Program-made: the position numbers and the translations under genes
Part shown: piece after piece, positions 26,288-35,517 of the stretch
Position numbering within the stretch: the first letter of the stretch is position 1
How the letters are laid out: every line of letters starts with the position of its first letter
Notes under the pieces: generated by a model
Told to the model about the DNA's origin: nothing
The model's input: only the letters and a program-made list of their open reading frames with translations
The model's database searches: none
Assembly (NCBI GenBank): GCA_033762625.1
Contig: JANRLI010000021.1
Coordinates: 1-64,000 of the forward strand
DNA: 64,000 nucleotides
Source of the DNA: Alphaproteobacteria bacterium
Lineage (GTDB): Bacteria > Pseudomonadota > Alphaproteobacteria > UBA9219 > RGZA01
Direction of reading: 5' to 3'

Positions 26288-29200
26288 CTATTTGACCTTA
26301 ATATCAACCCTGTCATCACCGCGATTATCGCTAGCTGGCCCAACCGCACGTACATCGATACGACTGCTGGCTAATCCCTTACGCATTAAATAGCTGCGCA
26401 CGGCCAATGCACGGGCCAAGGCCATACGGCGGGATTCCTGCTGGTCGCCATCTGCTGGTGGTGCAGCATAAGCGTTCAAGGTCACGATACTTTTATCGTT
26501 ACCATTCAATTCATTCATCACACCGTCAAGCGCATTAATCGCACTGCTATCCAATCCCTCCGATGTTGGGGGGAATGTAATCGTTGTCATGTCTTCAGTT
26601 GTGGTGGCTGTGGTTGCAGCTTGTTTGTAACGCGGGGTATATAATTTCTTCGGTGCATCCAGTTGTTTGGCTGGCATCGGCGCAATTTCCGGCAACACTT
26701 CCGTTACCTTGTGGCTTGGCGTTTGTGTTTCCAGTTTGCCGGGCGACGGGGATACAGGCGCGCTATCAGTCGCAGCTGCGCAACTATTCGATAACCATAC
26801 GCCGCGTTCAACGCCAGTGGGGCATAGCGTTTGGGTTTCGCCAACAATCACCCCTGTGTAATTGGATGGGTAGCCGCCCTGTTGGCAAGTAATCGTCCAA
26901 CGCTTCACCGATGGGGTGCATTCATTGCCAGCCTTCGCGGTTGCTTCCGGCACATGCACTTCAGGTGCTGGCGCAGCCGGTGGTGGAACTGGGTCAGGTG
27001 TAGCCGTGATCATAGGTGCCTGACATGTGGTGCTGATACCGCCGCCGGAGCCGCTGCACGTCCATACAAATGGACCATTACCGGAAACCGCTGATGCAGT
27101 ACCACTTCGGCACAAATTATTGATTGGCGCGATATTTACAGGCACGCCATCTGCGCCGCCACATGCGCCATTCACTTGCAAGGGGGCCATACAATTAATT
27201 GCGCTGCCACCATTCGCACCTTGGCATGACCACATGAATGGACCGCTACCAATTACAGTGGTTGGCGTGCCTGATGCACACAGATTATCGGTCGGCGGTG
27301 CAGTCACACTCACGCCATGCGCTGAACCACACCCAGCATGAACCAGTGGTTGTGAAACACATGTAGCGGTGATACCGCCGCCAGCGCCCTGACATGACCA
27401 TTGCCATGGGCCGCTACCAGCAACGGCACTTGGCGTACCGGAGTTACATAAACCTGCTGTCGGTGCATCGGATGAACCTGCCTGATGCGCTGGACCGCAA
27501 ACACCATCAAGTTTCTTGGGCGCCATACAATCCGCCATTGCACCGCCATTTTCCCCGTTGCAAGTCCAATTCCATGGGCCTGTACCGCTAACAGCGCTTG
27601 CTGATCCTGACATACATAGATTTTCGGCAGGCGCAACCGCGACGCCAACGCCATGCGCAGCGCCACAAGCAGCATTCAGCAGAATTGGTGCAGAGCAGCT
27701 AACCGATGCGCCACCATTTTCACCCGCACACTTCCAATTCCATGGGCCTGCACCGGAAACGGCGCTTGGATTACCCGATGCGCACAATCCGCTATGTGGC
27801 GCTGATGTTGCGCCAATGCCGTTGGCTTGACCACATACCCCTTCTTTCAGAACTGGCGCTGTGCAGCTTACAGTCGTATTTTCGCCTGAACCCGTGCAGC
27901 TCCAGCTCCATGGGCCTTCGCCAATGACTGCGGTTTCATGGCCAGATTTGCAAAGGCCGGTTGTTGGTGCAGAACCCGTTGCAACATTGTTGGCAGGACC
28001 ACAAGCACCACTGACCAAGGTATAGACAACGCACTGCGCAGTCACACCGCCATTATCGCCAAAGCAGCTCCAATACCATGGGCCATCTCCGGTGATGCTG
28101 GTTGCTTTGCCTGACGAACACAATTTATTGGGCGGCGGTGAAGCTGAGAGCGAGCCATTAGCCGGGCCACATTCGCCATTGATTTGTACGCTGGCTGAAC
28201 ACTTGACCGTTGAACCACCATTGCTGCCATTGCATGACCAGTTCCACGGGCCCTTCCCTGTAACTGCTGACGCCGTGCCTTGTGTGCACAAATTACTTGT
28301 TGGTTTGGACGCAAGCCCAACACCATTCACAGCGCCGCATGAACCATGAACCACACCGCCCGCTGCCGGATTGTGCACGCTGGTTGTAACGCGATGCTCA
28401 CTTGGAGCGACGGTTGATGTTGCTGGTGCTTTTGGGGCTTCTACTACTGCCTCATTCTCTGTCGCTTCATTCATGGCTTCTGCTGATGTGTCAGCAGGCG
28501 CTGCAGATTTTACTTCCGGCTTTTCTTCCGATTTCTTTTCATCTTTTTCTTCTGATTTATTTTCTTCAGGCGGCGGGGAAGCCTCGTTACTTGCTTCTTC
28601 CGTCGAAATGACTTCACCCTTGGTGGATAAAGGTTCTGGCGCGGCTTTGGTTACAGTGCCATCCGCACTTTGCGAGAAGATAACTTTCCCTTTGTTCATA
28701 TCGGGCGTTGGCGCACCCCAAATACTCTTTTTCGCGGGATCTTGTGCAGGCGCTGCCTCACCCACAGGTTTAATCATCGGCTCTTTTTGCTGTTCCTTTT
28801 CAACGGCTGACGCTGGCACGGTGGCTTGGGTAACACCTGCTGGCGGCGGCGCAACAGGCGGCAAAGCCGCATTCGGCTCAGCCTGTTTTTCCAGTGGCGC
28901 AGATGACGGCGTTGGCGTTGCGATTGCAGTCTTATGGCGTGTGATACCGGGGCGTTTCTTGGTATCCCCTGCCGCCGAGAATAGCGAGCGTGGCTTTGCA
29001 AATCCTTCAGGCACTTCAGGCTTTGCACTTTCCTTCACCGGTTCGGATGCAGCTTCAATACTGGATACCGAAGTGGCAGACGGCGGGGTTGCTGGTTCTG
29101 TGGGTTTTACGGCAGGGGCTGATGCAGCAGGAGATACAGGCGCAATCGCTTCATCTGCCTTCACCGGAATAGCACCATCCGGTGGTTCATTTAAATCACT

Positions 29201-29848
29201 TAACAATGGTGCGCCGGTTTTAGCTTCTTCTTTTTTTGGCGCTTCTTTGGTTGGCGAAGTTGCGACTTCTTCTTTCTTTGGCTCCTGAGCAACAGGCGGT
29301 GTAGCCGGTATTGGCGCAGGCGTTGCTACAGGGCTGATGAGTGGTGCAGCCGCTCCCGCTTTGGGTGTAACTGGCGGCAGTGCCTGAGCAGTTTCGTCTT
29401 TTGGTGCAGGATGAAATAATTTTTCGGATGGAATAGCCTGCATCGGCTGCTCCGCAGCAACGGCTGGCGCAACCGGCGCGGTGGTGGTTGCTGGCGCAGG
29501 TACAAGCATCGGTGCATCAGGTTGCGCAGCCGGGTCAATGCCTTTGCGCATCGCATTCATTAAATCGTCAGCTTGAACAGCAGCGCCCTTGGCTGCTTTT
29601 TTCGGCGCAGATTTATGTGCGTCGTAAAAATCCTTGGAATGCTTTTTTGATGATTTCTTTTTAGCCTTGGCCTTGGAACTGAATAATGGCCTACTTGCTC
29701 CTTCTTCCGCTACTGGCGCCGCTTGGTACGCCGCGTCCACATCTTGTACCGCTTCCAACGCCGATGGCGCGGCATGGGCAGGCATGGCAACCCACAAGGC
29801 CGCAAGCGCTACAAACAGCAGTGAAAGCTTCAATTTTTGCAAAAGCAT
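26288..29848 (-). CDS. Giant envelope protein: Pro/Ala-rich stalk, eight Cys repeats, OmpA domain
   Basis: A 1186-residue protein. A signal peptide lies at about 1-27 (LLFVALAALWVAMPAHA). Residues ~30-490 are low-complexity Pro/Ala/Lys/Glu, a likely extended periplasmic spacer. Residues ~496-943 hold eight repeats of ~56 residues with the pattern CG..(N/H)G...AP...LC.SG..S.VSG.GPW.W.C.G.NGG....C.AP, four Cys each, presumably two disulfides. A short Cys-containing module follows near 970-1020, then an OmpA-like peptidoglycan-binding domain at ~1088-1186 (VTLNAYA, SRRMALARALAVRSYL, RIDVRAVG). Such Cys repeats occur in surface proteins of several Gram-negatives; function unknown. A structural link between peptidoglycan and the cell surface is inferred. 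The gene stands alone between gapR and suhB. Confidence 0.8.
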   Translation of the reverse strand: MLLQKLKLSLLFVALAALWVAMPAHAAPSALEAVQDVDAAYQAAPVAEEGASRPLFSSKAKAKKKSSKKHSKDFYDAHKSAPKKAAKGAAVQADDLMNAMRKGIDPAAQPDAPMLVPAPATTTAPVAPAVAAEQPMQAIPSEKLFHPAPKDETAQALPPVTPKAGAAAPLISPVATPAPIPATPPVAQEPKKEEVATSPTKEAPKKEEAKTGAPLLSDLNEPPDGAIPVKADEAIAPVSPAASAPAVKPTEPATPPSATSVSSIEAASEPVKESAKPEVPEGFAKPRSLFSAAGDTKKRPGITRHKTAIATPTPSSAPLEKQAEPNAALPPVAPPPAGVTQATVPASAVEKEQQKEPMIKPVGEAAPAQDPAKKSIWGAPTPDMNKGKVIFSQSADGTVTKAAPEPLSTKGEVISTEEASNEASPPPEENKSEEKDEKKSEEKPEVKSAAPADTSAEAMNEATENEAVVEAPKAPATSTVAPSEHRVTTSVHNPAAGGVVHGSCGAVNGVGLASKPTSNLCTQGTASAVTGKGPWNWSCNGSNGGSTVKCSASVQINGECGPANGSLSASPPPNKLCSSGKATSITGDGPWYWSCFGDNGGVTAQCVVYTLVSGACGPANNVATGSAPTTGLCKSGHETAVIGEGPWSWSCTGSGENTTVSCTAPVLKEGVCGQANGIGATSAPHSGLCASGNPSAVSGAGPWNWKCAGENGGASVSCSAPILLNAACGAAHGVGVAVAPAENLCMSGSASAVSGTGPWNWTCNGENGGAMADCMAPKKLDGVCGPAHQAGSSDAPTAGLCNSGTPSAVAGSGPWQWSCQGAGGGITATCVSQPLVHAGCGSAHGVSVTAPPTDNLCASGTPTTVIGSGPFMWSCQGANGGSAINCMAPLQVNGACGGADGVPVNIAPINNLCRSGTASAVSGNGPFVWTCSGSGGGISTTCQAPMITATPDPVPPPAAPAPEVHVPEATAKAGNECTPSVKRWTITCQQGGYPSNYTGVIVGETQTLCPTGVERGVWLSNSCAAATDSAPVSPSPGKLETQTPSHKVTEVLPEIAPMPAKQLDAPKKLYTPRYKQAATTATTTEDMTTITFPPTSEGLDSSAINALDGVMNELNGNDKSIVTLNAYAAPPADGDQQESRRMALARALAVRSYLMRKGLASSRIDVRAVGPASDNRGDDRVDIKVK
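27015..28365 (-). repeat. Eight tandem ~168-bp coding repeats
   Basis: These encode the eight Cys-rich modules of the OmpA-type protein. The most constant part of each unit encodes GPWxWxC; its DNA (ccattccatgggcc and variants on the plus strand) recurs at regular intervals. The units are diverged at base level, so this is an old expansion rather than a recent one. Confidence 0.85.
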
Positions 29849-29962
29849 CAGGTGAGATAAAGTGAAAGCAGAAAATTAAGGCTTGGATATTAAATGCTTT
29901 TTTCACCAAGGGCAAAGCCCATAGTGCGCCATAATGCGTTACAGATTCGATTATTTTTTTAA

Positions 29963-29998
29963 GTGCAGCGACCGCTGCACCGCCCGCTTATGTGGGCG
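29963..29998 (-). terminator. Two adjacent hairpins downstream of suhB
   Basis: GTGCAGCG/CGCTGCAC (29963-29980, loop of 2) lies beside CGCCC...GGGCG (29981-29998), just after the suhB stop. On the minus strand the sequence after them is TTAAAAAAAT, not a T-run, so termination is possible but not textbook. Confidence 0.35.
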
Positions 29999-30001
29999 AG
30001 T

Positions 30002-30799
30002 TTAAATAATAGTATAGGCCGCGCCTAATAACTCGCATAGCTGTTTATGGATGCTTTGGTTGCTAGCCAGCAAATCGCCCTTAAACACAGGGTTATCGTT
30101 ACGGGTAAATGGGCTGACGCTGCCGCCGGCCTCCATAACCAAGGCGATGCCCGCGGCAACATCCCATGCCTTTAGGTTACGTTCCCAATAGCCATCATAG
30201 CGGCCTGCGGCAACATAGGCCAAATCCAGCGATGCCGCACCCATACGACGAATACCTGCCACCTTTGGGGCAACATTTTGTAACTCCGTCATAAAGGTCG
30301 GAGACTCATGACCTTTAAATGGAATGCCGGTTGCAATCAGCAAGCTTTCCAAATTCGTGCGCCCCGAAACACGCAAACGGTTTGCGTTCAGATACGCCCC
30401 CGCCCCTCGTTCACACCAGAACATTTCATCACGAATGGGTTCATAAACAACACCGGCAATCATCTGATCGCCTTTTGCCAAACCAATCGAAACGGCCCAA
30501 TGCGGAATGCCGTGCAAGAAATTGCTCGTTCCATCCAGCGGATCAATAATCCATGTGAATTCGGTATCGGGCCTTGATGTTGTGCTTTCCTCTGCCATCA
30601 AGCCAAAGGCGGGACGAGCCTTGGTCAATTCAGCACGTAGAATTTCTTCCGCCTTGGTATCGGCATTCGATACAAAGTCGGATGGACCTTTTTTGGAAAC
30701 TTGCAACTGCTCCACTTCGCCAAAATCGCGCAGCAAAGCCTTGCCCGCTTTTTCGGCGGCTTTCGTCATAACCACCAGATTGGCAGAGCGCAGAGCCAT
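30002..30799 (-). CDS. suhB: Inositol monophosphatase family protein (SuhB)
   Basis: A 265-residue metal-dependent phosphatase. Metal ligands are in GLMAEES (66-72) and DPLDGTSNF (86-94), and the C-terminal WDVAAGIALVMEAGG is intact. It hydrolyses inositol-1-phosphate or related sugar phosphates; bacterial SuhB also acts in rRNA antitermination complexes. It follows efp by 28 bp on the same strand. Confidence 0.92.
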   Translation of the reverse strand: MALRSANLVVMTKAAEKAGKALLRDFGEVEQLQVSKKGPSDFVSNADTKAEEILRAELTKARPAFGLMAEESTTSRPDTEFTWIIDPLDGTSNFLHGIPHWAVSIGLAKGDQMIAGVVYEPIRDEMFWCERGAGAYLNANRLRVSGRTNLESLLIATGIPFKGHESPTFMTELQNVAPKVAGIRRMGAASLDLAYVAAGRYDGYWERNLKAWDVAAGIALVMEAGGSVSPFTRNDNPVFKGDLLASNQSIHKQLCELLGAAYTII

Positions 30800-30827
30800 G
30801 ATGTAATACTCAATTCTTTAATGGATG

Positions 30828-31391
30828 TTATTTCGCGCGTTCAACGTATGAATTGTCGGATGTATTCACGACAATCTTTTCGCCCGATTCAATAAATGGC
30901 GGCACTAGAACCTTAACGCCATTTGACATCTTGGCAGATTTGTATGACGCCGTTGCGGTCTGGCCCTTGGTATGCGGGTCGGCCTCAACAACTTCCAACA
31001 CAACATGCTTTGGAATTTCAACGGTCAGCGGAATGCCTTCATGCAAACGCACGGTGCAAATCATATTTTCCTGCAAGTACACGGCCTGGTCACCCATGAC
31101 TTCTTTCGTCACCATCACTTGCTCATAATTTTCTTGATTCATGAACGTGAAGTTTTCGCCATCACCGAACAGGTACTGCATATCTTCTTCATCGATATGC
31201 GCTTTCTCAACAGACTCTTGCGTGCGGAAACGAATGTTGGTTTTCACGCCGGTGCGCGCATCGCGCATATCAATTTGCACAATCGCGTTACCTTTACCCG
31301 GAATAACAATTTCCGATTTGGCAATAACCCACAGCTTGCCTTCATAATCAATGACGTGTCCGGCACGTAATGTATTTGCGTCAACGCGCAT
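30828..31391 (-). CDS. efp: Translation elongation factor P
   Basis: A 187-residue, three-domain tRNA mimic that relieves ribosome stalling at polyproline. The tip of the first domain reads VIPGKGNA with Lys33, the residue that carries beta-lysylation in the EpmA-dependent type. KOW and OB domains follow normally, ending SYVERAK. It should matter here, because the neighbouring OmpA-type protein and PopZ are rich in Pro runs. No modification genes are in the window. Confidence 0.95.
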   Translation of the reverse strand: MRVDANTLRAGHVIDYEGKLWVIAKSEIVIPGKGNAIVQIDMRDARTGVKTNIRFRTQESVEKAHIDEEDMQYLFGDGENFTFMNQENYEQVMVTKEVMGDQAVYLQENMICTVRLHEGIPLTVEIPKHVVLEVVEADPHTKGQTATASYKSAKMSNGVKVLVPPFIESGEKIVVNTSDNSYVERAK

Positions 31392-31517
31392 AGTCGAATT
31401 CCTATTTAAGTGATTAGAACGAAGGGGAAACTAGTGCTTTTTTTACGAATGTGCAAGAGATGCTTTACATCAAAAAATAAAGGGTTAGCGTTAATAAGGC
31501 TAACCCAAACGTGTATT

Positions 31518-32201
31518 ATGAAAAACATCATCGACCACCTAAGGACCAATTTTACGGTCACAAAACCCGACTTCATCGATCTGATGGTTCTGTTGTTTGT
31601 CATCGGCTTTGGCTGGCTGGTGGTCGATTTGTGGAACAAGCCGCACGACCTTATCAATATCGCCACCATGCTGGCGGTGATTTATTTTATAATCCGTACG
31701 CTGTATGAAAGGGTATTCAACCGCACCAATATCCCCACACTTGAAACGCCATCCATCCTTATCCGCGAAATGGTAAAACTATTAAAAGCTGATTTTAATC
31801 AAAAGCAGTCCCCATCCTATCACGTGGTTGATTTTGGCTGCGGCGATGGACAAATCACGCGCAAGGTTGCGCGTACATTGCCACTGGCCGATGTATTGGG
31901 TATTGAAAACGCCAAAATTCCCTACACCCAATGCCTGTTCTTTAAAAAATTATTTGGCATCAAGAACGTACGCTACCAGCGATCCGACTTCTTTGATTAT
32001 GACTGCAAAAATGTTGATGCGGTGGTGATGTATTTAAGCGTGCAGATATCGCAAAAGCTTGGCGAAAAACTGTTCCGCGAATTAAAACCCGGCGCGATAG
32101 TAATCTCGAATGAATTTGAATTAAAAGGCCAATGGCCAAAGCCAGAAACCATTGAACGACACACGCCGTTTAAAAACACACTGTATATTTACAGGAAGTA
32201 G
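31518..32201 (+). CDS. Membrane-anchored class I methyltransferase (FAM173-like)
   Basis: About 227 residues from the ATG at 31518; the open frame extends back to 31410, but the extra 36 residues are unlike the family. Two hydrophobic segments (about 20-40 and 47-65) precede a Rossmann methyltransferase domain with the SAM motif VVDFGCGDGQITRKVA. The layout of N-terminal membrane anchor, TP-like entry helix and short Rossmann domain resembles the ATPSc-KMT/FAM173 lysine methyltransferases; that comparison is from memory and the target is unknown. It is divergent from efp, separated by 126 bp. Confidence 0.7.
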   Translation: MKNIIDHLRTNFTVTKPDFIDLMVLLFVIGFGWLVVDLWNKPHDLINIATMLAVIYFIIRTLYERVFNRTNIPTLETPSILIREMVKLLKADFNQKQSPSYHVVDFGCGDGQITRKVARTLPLADVLGIENAKIPYTQCLFFKKLFGIKNVRYQRSDFFDYDCKNVDAVVMYLSVQISQKLGEKLFRELKPGAIVISNEFELKGQWPKPETIERHTPFKNTLYIYRK

Positions 32202-32213
32202 CTTAAAGAAGAA

Positions 32214-32290
32214 TGGTGCCTGGAGACGGGATTGAACCGCCGACACACGGATTTTCAATCCGTTGCTCTACCAGCTGAGCTACCCAGGCA
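32214..32290 (-). tRNA. tRNA-Phe (GAA)
   Basis: Read on the minus strand, a 77-nt cloverleaf with encoded CCA. The acceptor TGCCTGG pairs with the 3' CCAGGCA side. D-loop AGCTCAGCTGGTAGAGCA, anticodon loop TTGAAAA (anticodon GAA) and T-loop TTCAATC are present. It lies directly downstream of yacG, the usual alphaproteobacterial place. Confidence 0.97.
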
Positions 32291-32357
32291 CGCTTCTCAA
32301 GAAGCGATGGTTATAAATGCCAAAGGGCTGCCTTGGCAAGCCATTTCCACCCAATTA

Positions 32358-32555
32358 TTAATGGCTCGTTTCTTCAGGATTATCAGGCGGATTTTGGGGG
32401 TCGGCGTCCAACGCATCATCGCTTTCACTTGGCTTAACGGGGATAGCGTATGATTCACTAAGCCAGCGGTGTAAATCCACATCCGCGCAGCGGGCGCTGC
32501 AAAATGGTTTGTATTTATCCAATGTTGGCTTTTGGCAAATCGGGCATTCGCGCAT
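32358..32555 (-). CDS. yacG: DNA gyrase inhibitor YacG
   Basis: A 65-residue zinc protein with Cys4, Cys7, Cys19 and Cys23 (CPIC...FCSARC), the YacG zinc finger, followed by DLHRWLSESYAIP and an acidic tail. In E. coli, YacG binds GyrB and blocks its DNA binding. It starts 2 bp after the RNase gene, so the two are co-translated. Confidence 0.93.
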   Translation of the reverse strand: MRECPICQKPTLDKYKPFCSARCADVDLHRWLSESYAIPVKPSESDDALDADPQNPPDNPEETSH

Positions 32556-32557
32556 GG

Positions 32558-33664
32558 CTATCCTGTTAGCAATTCGCCAAGGCTATACCCGCGCCGTGCG
32601 CGGCTGATTTCACATAAACCCAAGCGCGTAAAGCCAAACACATCGCAAGTGCTCGCATCCAACTGCGCGCTTGCATCCAGCATATCTGCAATAGCATCAC
32701 GGTCATCGCTGCGCTTCATTTTTAGAAAATCGATCAAGATGATACCGCCTAAATTGCGCCAGCGGATTTGGTTCATCACCAGTTGTGCCGCATCATGGTT
32801 GATTTCAAAAAAATTCGTACGCTCGCCTCCATTCACGTCAATCACATTCAATGTATCGGTGCGCTCGAATTTTAAATTGCCCCCGCGCGGCAAGGGCACG
32901 AGCGGGCTACACAAACTATCGTAAAAGCGTTCCAGATCATTCTGTTCAAATGCACGTTCTATGGGCGTCAAACGAATGTTTGCCAATAAACTGGGGCGCG
33001 CCAGACGCACATAATGCGTCATATGTTCCAGATCGAGATTTTTTTCAATGAATACTTGCAACATATTTCCCGCCGCAGCGCCCGCAGCATTCAGCAATGC
33101 CTGTTCAAATACACTTGGCGCGGGAATAATGGTTGCGTTCAATACTGTTTGGCCTGCAGCTGCCAATTCGGCGATTTCCTGTTCCATTTCAGGGCGGGTT
33201 GCTTTGATGGCACTGCTGCGAATAACCCAACCGCCGGGTTTACCAGCCAAAGCCTTGGTCAAATGTCCCGTTTCTTCGCCCATATCTGCTAGGCGGCGTG
33301 ATAAATGCACGCCCACCCCAAAAGGCTGGTGCACCACAAACACACCGGGCAATGTAACGGCGCGAGTTAATGCAGGCGCCTTTCCTTCGCGTGGTTCGTT
33401 TTTGACTTGTACCCAGATTTTCTGACCACTAACCAAACCGTCATTATCATTCAAGTAACCGTTATCCAGATTTGGAATTTTTATGAAACAACCTTTGCCA
33501 TTTAATATGCGGTCAACGGTGCCTTGATAAATCGTGCCGGTCAGCTGTGGCTGGGCTACTCGATCAAAAAAGCAATCACGCACATGCTTGCCATGCGAAA
33601 TAATCGCACGCGCAATGCCGTCTTGTTCATCATAGCTAAGTGTATAATTAGGCGTTGTAGTCAT
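32558..33664 (-). CDS. rng: Ribonuclease E/G family endoribonuclease
   Basis: About 368 residues from the ATG at 33664, chosen because AAGGTG lies 6 bases upstream; the frame extends to 33712 inside maf. An S1-like region (GTIYQGTVDRILNGKGCFIKI) precedes the RNase domain. The two Mg-binding aspartates are in LNVIDVNGGERT and ILIDFLKM. The zinc-link Cys motif and long scaffold tail of RNase E are absent, so it is the short RNase G-like form. It overlaps the end of maf by 17 bp. It should process rRNA and tRNA precursors. Confidence 0.9.
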   Translation of the reverse strand: MTTTPNYTLSYDEQDGIARAIISHGKHVRDCFFDRVAQPQLTGTIYQGTVDRILNGKGCFIKIPNLDNGYLNDNDGLVSGQKIWVQVKNEPREGKAPALTRAVTLPGVFVVHQPFGVGVHLSRRLADMGEETGHLTKALAGKPGGWVIRSSAIKATRPEMEQEIAELAAAGQTVLNATIIPAPSVFEQALLNAAGAAAGNMLQVFIEKNLDLEHMTHYVRLARPSLLANIRLTPIERAFEQNDLERFYDSLCSPLVPLPRGGNLKFERTDTLNVIDVNGGERTNFFEINHDAAQLVMNQIRWRNLGGIILIDFLKMKRSDDRDAIADMLDASAQLDASTCDVFGFTRLGLCEISRARRGYSLGELLTG

Positions 33665-34223
33665 ATCCAGCACCTTGCAATAGTTGGGCTGCCTCATGCA
33701 AGGGTAAGCCAATCACGTTGGATGGCGAGCCCGACACGTGCTTGATAAATGCAGCTGCACGTCCTTGCAGCGCATAGCCTCCCGCCTTCCCTACTCCTTC
33801 GCCTGATTTGACATAGGCGTCGATTTCAGAATCATGCAGGCGCTTAAACGCAACCGTTGTTTCCACAACGCGCGTGAATTCCCTGCCCGCCGGATTGATC
33901 ACGCACACGCCGCCATACACGCGGTGACGACACCCTGACAGAATTTTTAAACATGTTCGCACCTCGGCATCATCCGCGCATTTGGGCAAAACTTTTGCAC
34001 GTGCATCCACAACCGTATCACCGGCAATCACAAACGCTGCCGGATATTGTTTGTGCACTGCATTTGCTTTAGCGATCGCAAGGCGCAGCGCGAGCTTTTG
34101 CGGCTTTTCATATTTAAGCTGTGTTTCATCACAATTTGGTGACATAACGGAATCTGGCTTAATGCCGATTTGCGCCAATAATTCCAAACGGCGCGGCGAT
34201 GTGGAGGCAAGGATCAGCTTCAT
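33648..34223 (-). CDS. maf: Maf-like nucleotide pyrophosphatase
   Basis: A 191-residue protein of the Maf/YceF family. Family landmarks are LILASTSPRRLELLAQIG, VIAGDTVVDARAKVLPKC, and the C-terminal SPSNVIGLPLHEA. These enzymes hydrolyse modified or canonical nucleoside triphosphates and are linked to division arrest. It sits in the conserved infA-maf-rng-yacG order, with yciI inserted between infA and maf. Confidence 0.93.
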   Translation of the reverse strand: MKLILASTSPRRLELLAQIGIKPDSVMSPNCDETQLKYEKPQKLALRLAIAKANAVHKQYPAAFVIAGDTVVDARAKVLPKCADDAEVRTCLKILSGCRHRVYGGVCVINPAGREFTRVVETTVAFKRLHDSEIDAYVKSGEGVGKAGGYALQGRAAAFIKHVSGSPSNVIGLPLHEAAQLLQGAGYDYNA

Positions 34224-34246
34224 AATTCCGCTTAATCTAAAAGGGG

Positions 34247-34534
34247 TTAGCCTTTGGTCTTTTTAAACGCTGTTAGATTTATGCTTTGCCAAACTTTGGC
34301 GGTATAGAACGGGTCAGCTTTTTGATACGCCTCAACCGCCGCTTTGTTCGGGGCTTCGATCACAAACATGCTTCCAATCGGCGTTTCGCCATCGTCTTTG
34401 ACCAATGGGCCAGACATCACGATGTTAATTCCGAAATCTGCCGTGCGTTCCAAATGCGCCTTGTGCGCTGGATAATTTTCCATGCGGCGCGGATGTCCAT
34501 CAACAGCATCAATGCAATGGATAACGAAAAGCAT
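34247..34534 (-). CDS. YciI-family protein
   Basis: A 95-residue ferredoxin-like fold protein (MLFVIHCIDAVDGHPRR ... HKAHLERTADFGINIVMSGPL ... GSMFVIEAPNKAAVEAYQKADPF). The conserved His and the DGE/SGPL segments match the YCII domain. Some members have dehalogenase-like or lyase activity; here function is unknown. It lies between infA (1 bp away) and maf. Confidence 0.88.
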   Translation of the reverse strand: MLFVIHCIDAVDGHPRRMENYPAHKAHLERTADFGINIVMSGPLVKDDGETPIGSMFVIEAPNKAAVEAYQKADPFYTAKVWQSINLTAFKKTKG

Positions 34535-34535
34535 A

Positions 34536-34754
34536 TTACTTATGGCGGAAAGAAATACGACCCTTGGTCAGATCGTATGGGGTCATTTCAACGGTAACTT
34601 TATCCCCTGCCAAAACGCGGATACGGTTCTTGCGCATGCGGCCTGCAGTGTGTGCAATAATCTCATGGCCATTTTCCAACTTCACGCGGAACATCGCGTT
34701 GGGAAGCAGTTCGGTTACGGTGCCGCTGAATTCGATAACGTCTTCTTTTGCCAT
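34536..34754 (-). CDS. infA: Translation initiation factor IF-1
   Basis: A 72-residue OB-fold protein, [20 protein letters not shown], ending with [12 protein letters not shown], essentially the family consensus. It binds the ribosomal A site during initiation. First gene of the infA-yciI-maf-rng-yacG-tRNA-Phe unit. Confidence 0.97.
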   Translation of the reverse strand: MAKEDVIEFSGTVTELLPNAMFRVKLENGHEIIAHTAGRMRKNRIRVLAGDKVTVEMTPYDLTKGRISFRHK

Positions 34755-34831
34755 CTTGGATTGTGCGTACTTTATAAATGAGGAATGAAAGTTGCGGCAG
34801 ATTGCAATGGTTATAGGGCGTGGTCAAGCCT

Positions 34832-35488
34832 TTATAAGCCTTCCACGGCTTCGCGAAACTTATCTATCCACTGTTTTAGCTGATTTCCCTGCGTCTTATA
34901 GGCGGCGCGGTTGACAATCAGGCGTGAAGAAACCTCCGCCATCACTTCGATTTCCGCAAGATTATTGGCCTTCAGGGTGCTGCCGCTTGCCACCAAATCA
35001 ACCATGGTCGGTGCAAGTCCTAGCAACGGGGCGAGTTCCATCGCGCCGTTCAATTCAATGCATTCTGCTTGAATACCTTTTTCGGCAAAAAAGCTTTTGG
35101 TAAAATTGGGAAACTTCGTCGCAATTTTCATGTGCGATAATTTGCGTGTTTCAATCGGCGCGTCATCTTTGGGCTGGCACAGTGATAAGCGGCATTTACC
35201 GATTTTCAAATCAAGTGGTGCGTAAATTTCATTGTAATCAAATTCCATCAGCACATCATTGCCCGCCACACCAATTTGCGCTGCGCCAAATGCCACGAAG
35301 GTTGCAACATCAAACGAACGCACCCGGATAATGCTAAGCCCCGGCACATTGGTATCAAATTTCAATTTGCGGCTGGCACCATTTTCAAAATCCGGTTCCG
35401 GCGTAATACCTACCTTTTGAAGAACCGGTTTAAGTTCTTCAAGGATACGGCCCTTGGGCAATGCAATGATGATAGGTTGGTCATTCAT
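34832..35488 (-). CDS. hisG: ATP phosphoribosyltransferase, short form
   Basis: A 218-residue HisG catalysing the first step of histidine synthesis (ATP plus PRPP). It shows ALPKGRILEELKP, the VRSFDVATFVAFGAAQIGV segment and the PRPP loop (GLAPTMVDLVASGSTLKANN). It lacks the C-terminal regulatory ACT-like domain, so it should need HisZ, which is not in the window. It is downstream of murA on the same strand, separated by a large palindrome. Confidence 0.93.
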   Translation of the reverse strand: MNDQPIIIALPKGRILEELKPVLQKVGITPEPDFENGASRKLKFDTNVPGLSIIRVRSFDVATFVAFGAAQIGVAGNDVLMEFDYNEIYAPLDLKIGKCRLSLCQPKDDAPIETRKLSHMKIATKFPNFTKSFFAEKGIQAECIELNGAMELAPLLGLAPTMVDLVASGSTLKANNLAEIEVMAEVSSRLIVNRAAYKTQGNQLKQWIDKFREAVEGL

Positions 35489-35517
35489 ATTAAAACTCAG
35501 TATTCATACGTTATCTG

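Noticed and set aside
28371-29288. 305-residue Ala/Ser/Gly-rich open frame on the plus strand
   Set aside because: It mirrors the low-complexity Pro/Ala stalk of the OmpA-type protein; no start signal or family resemblance.
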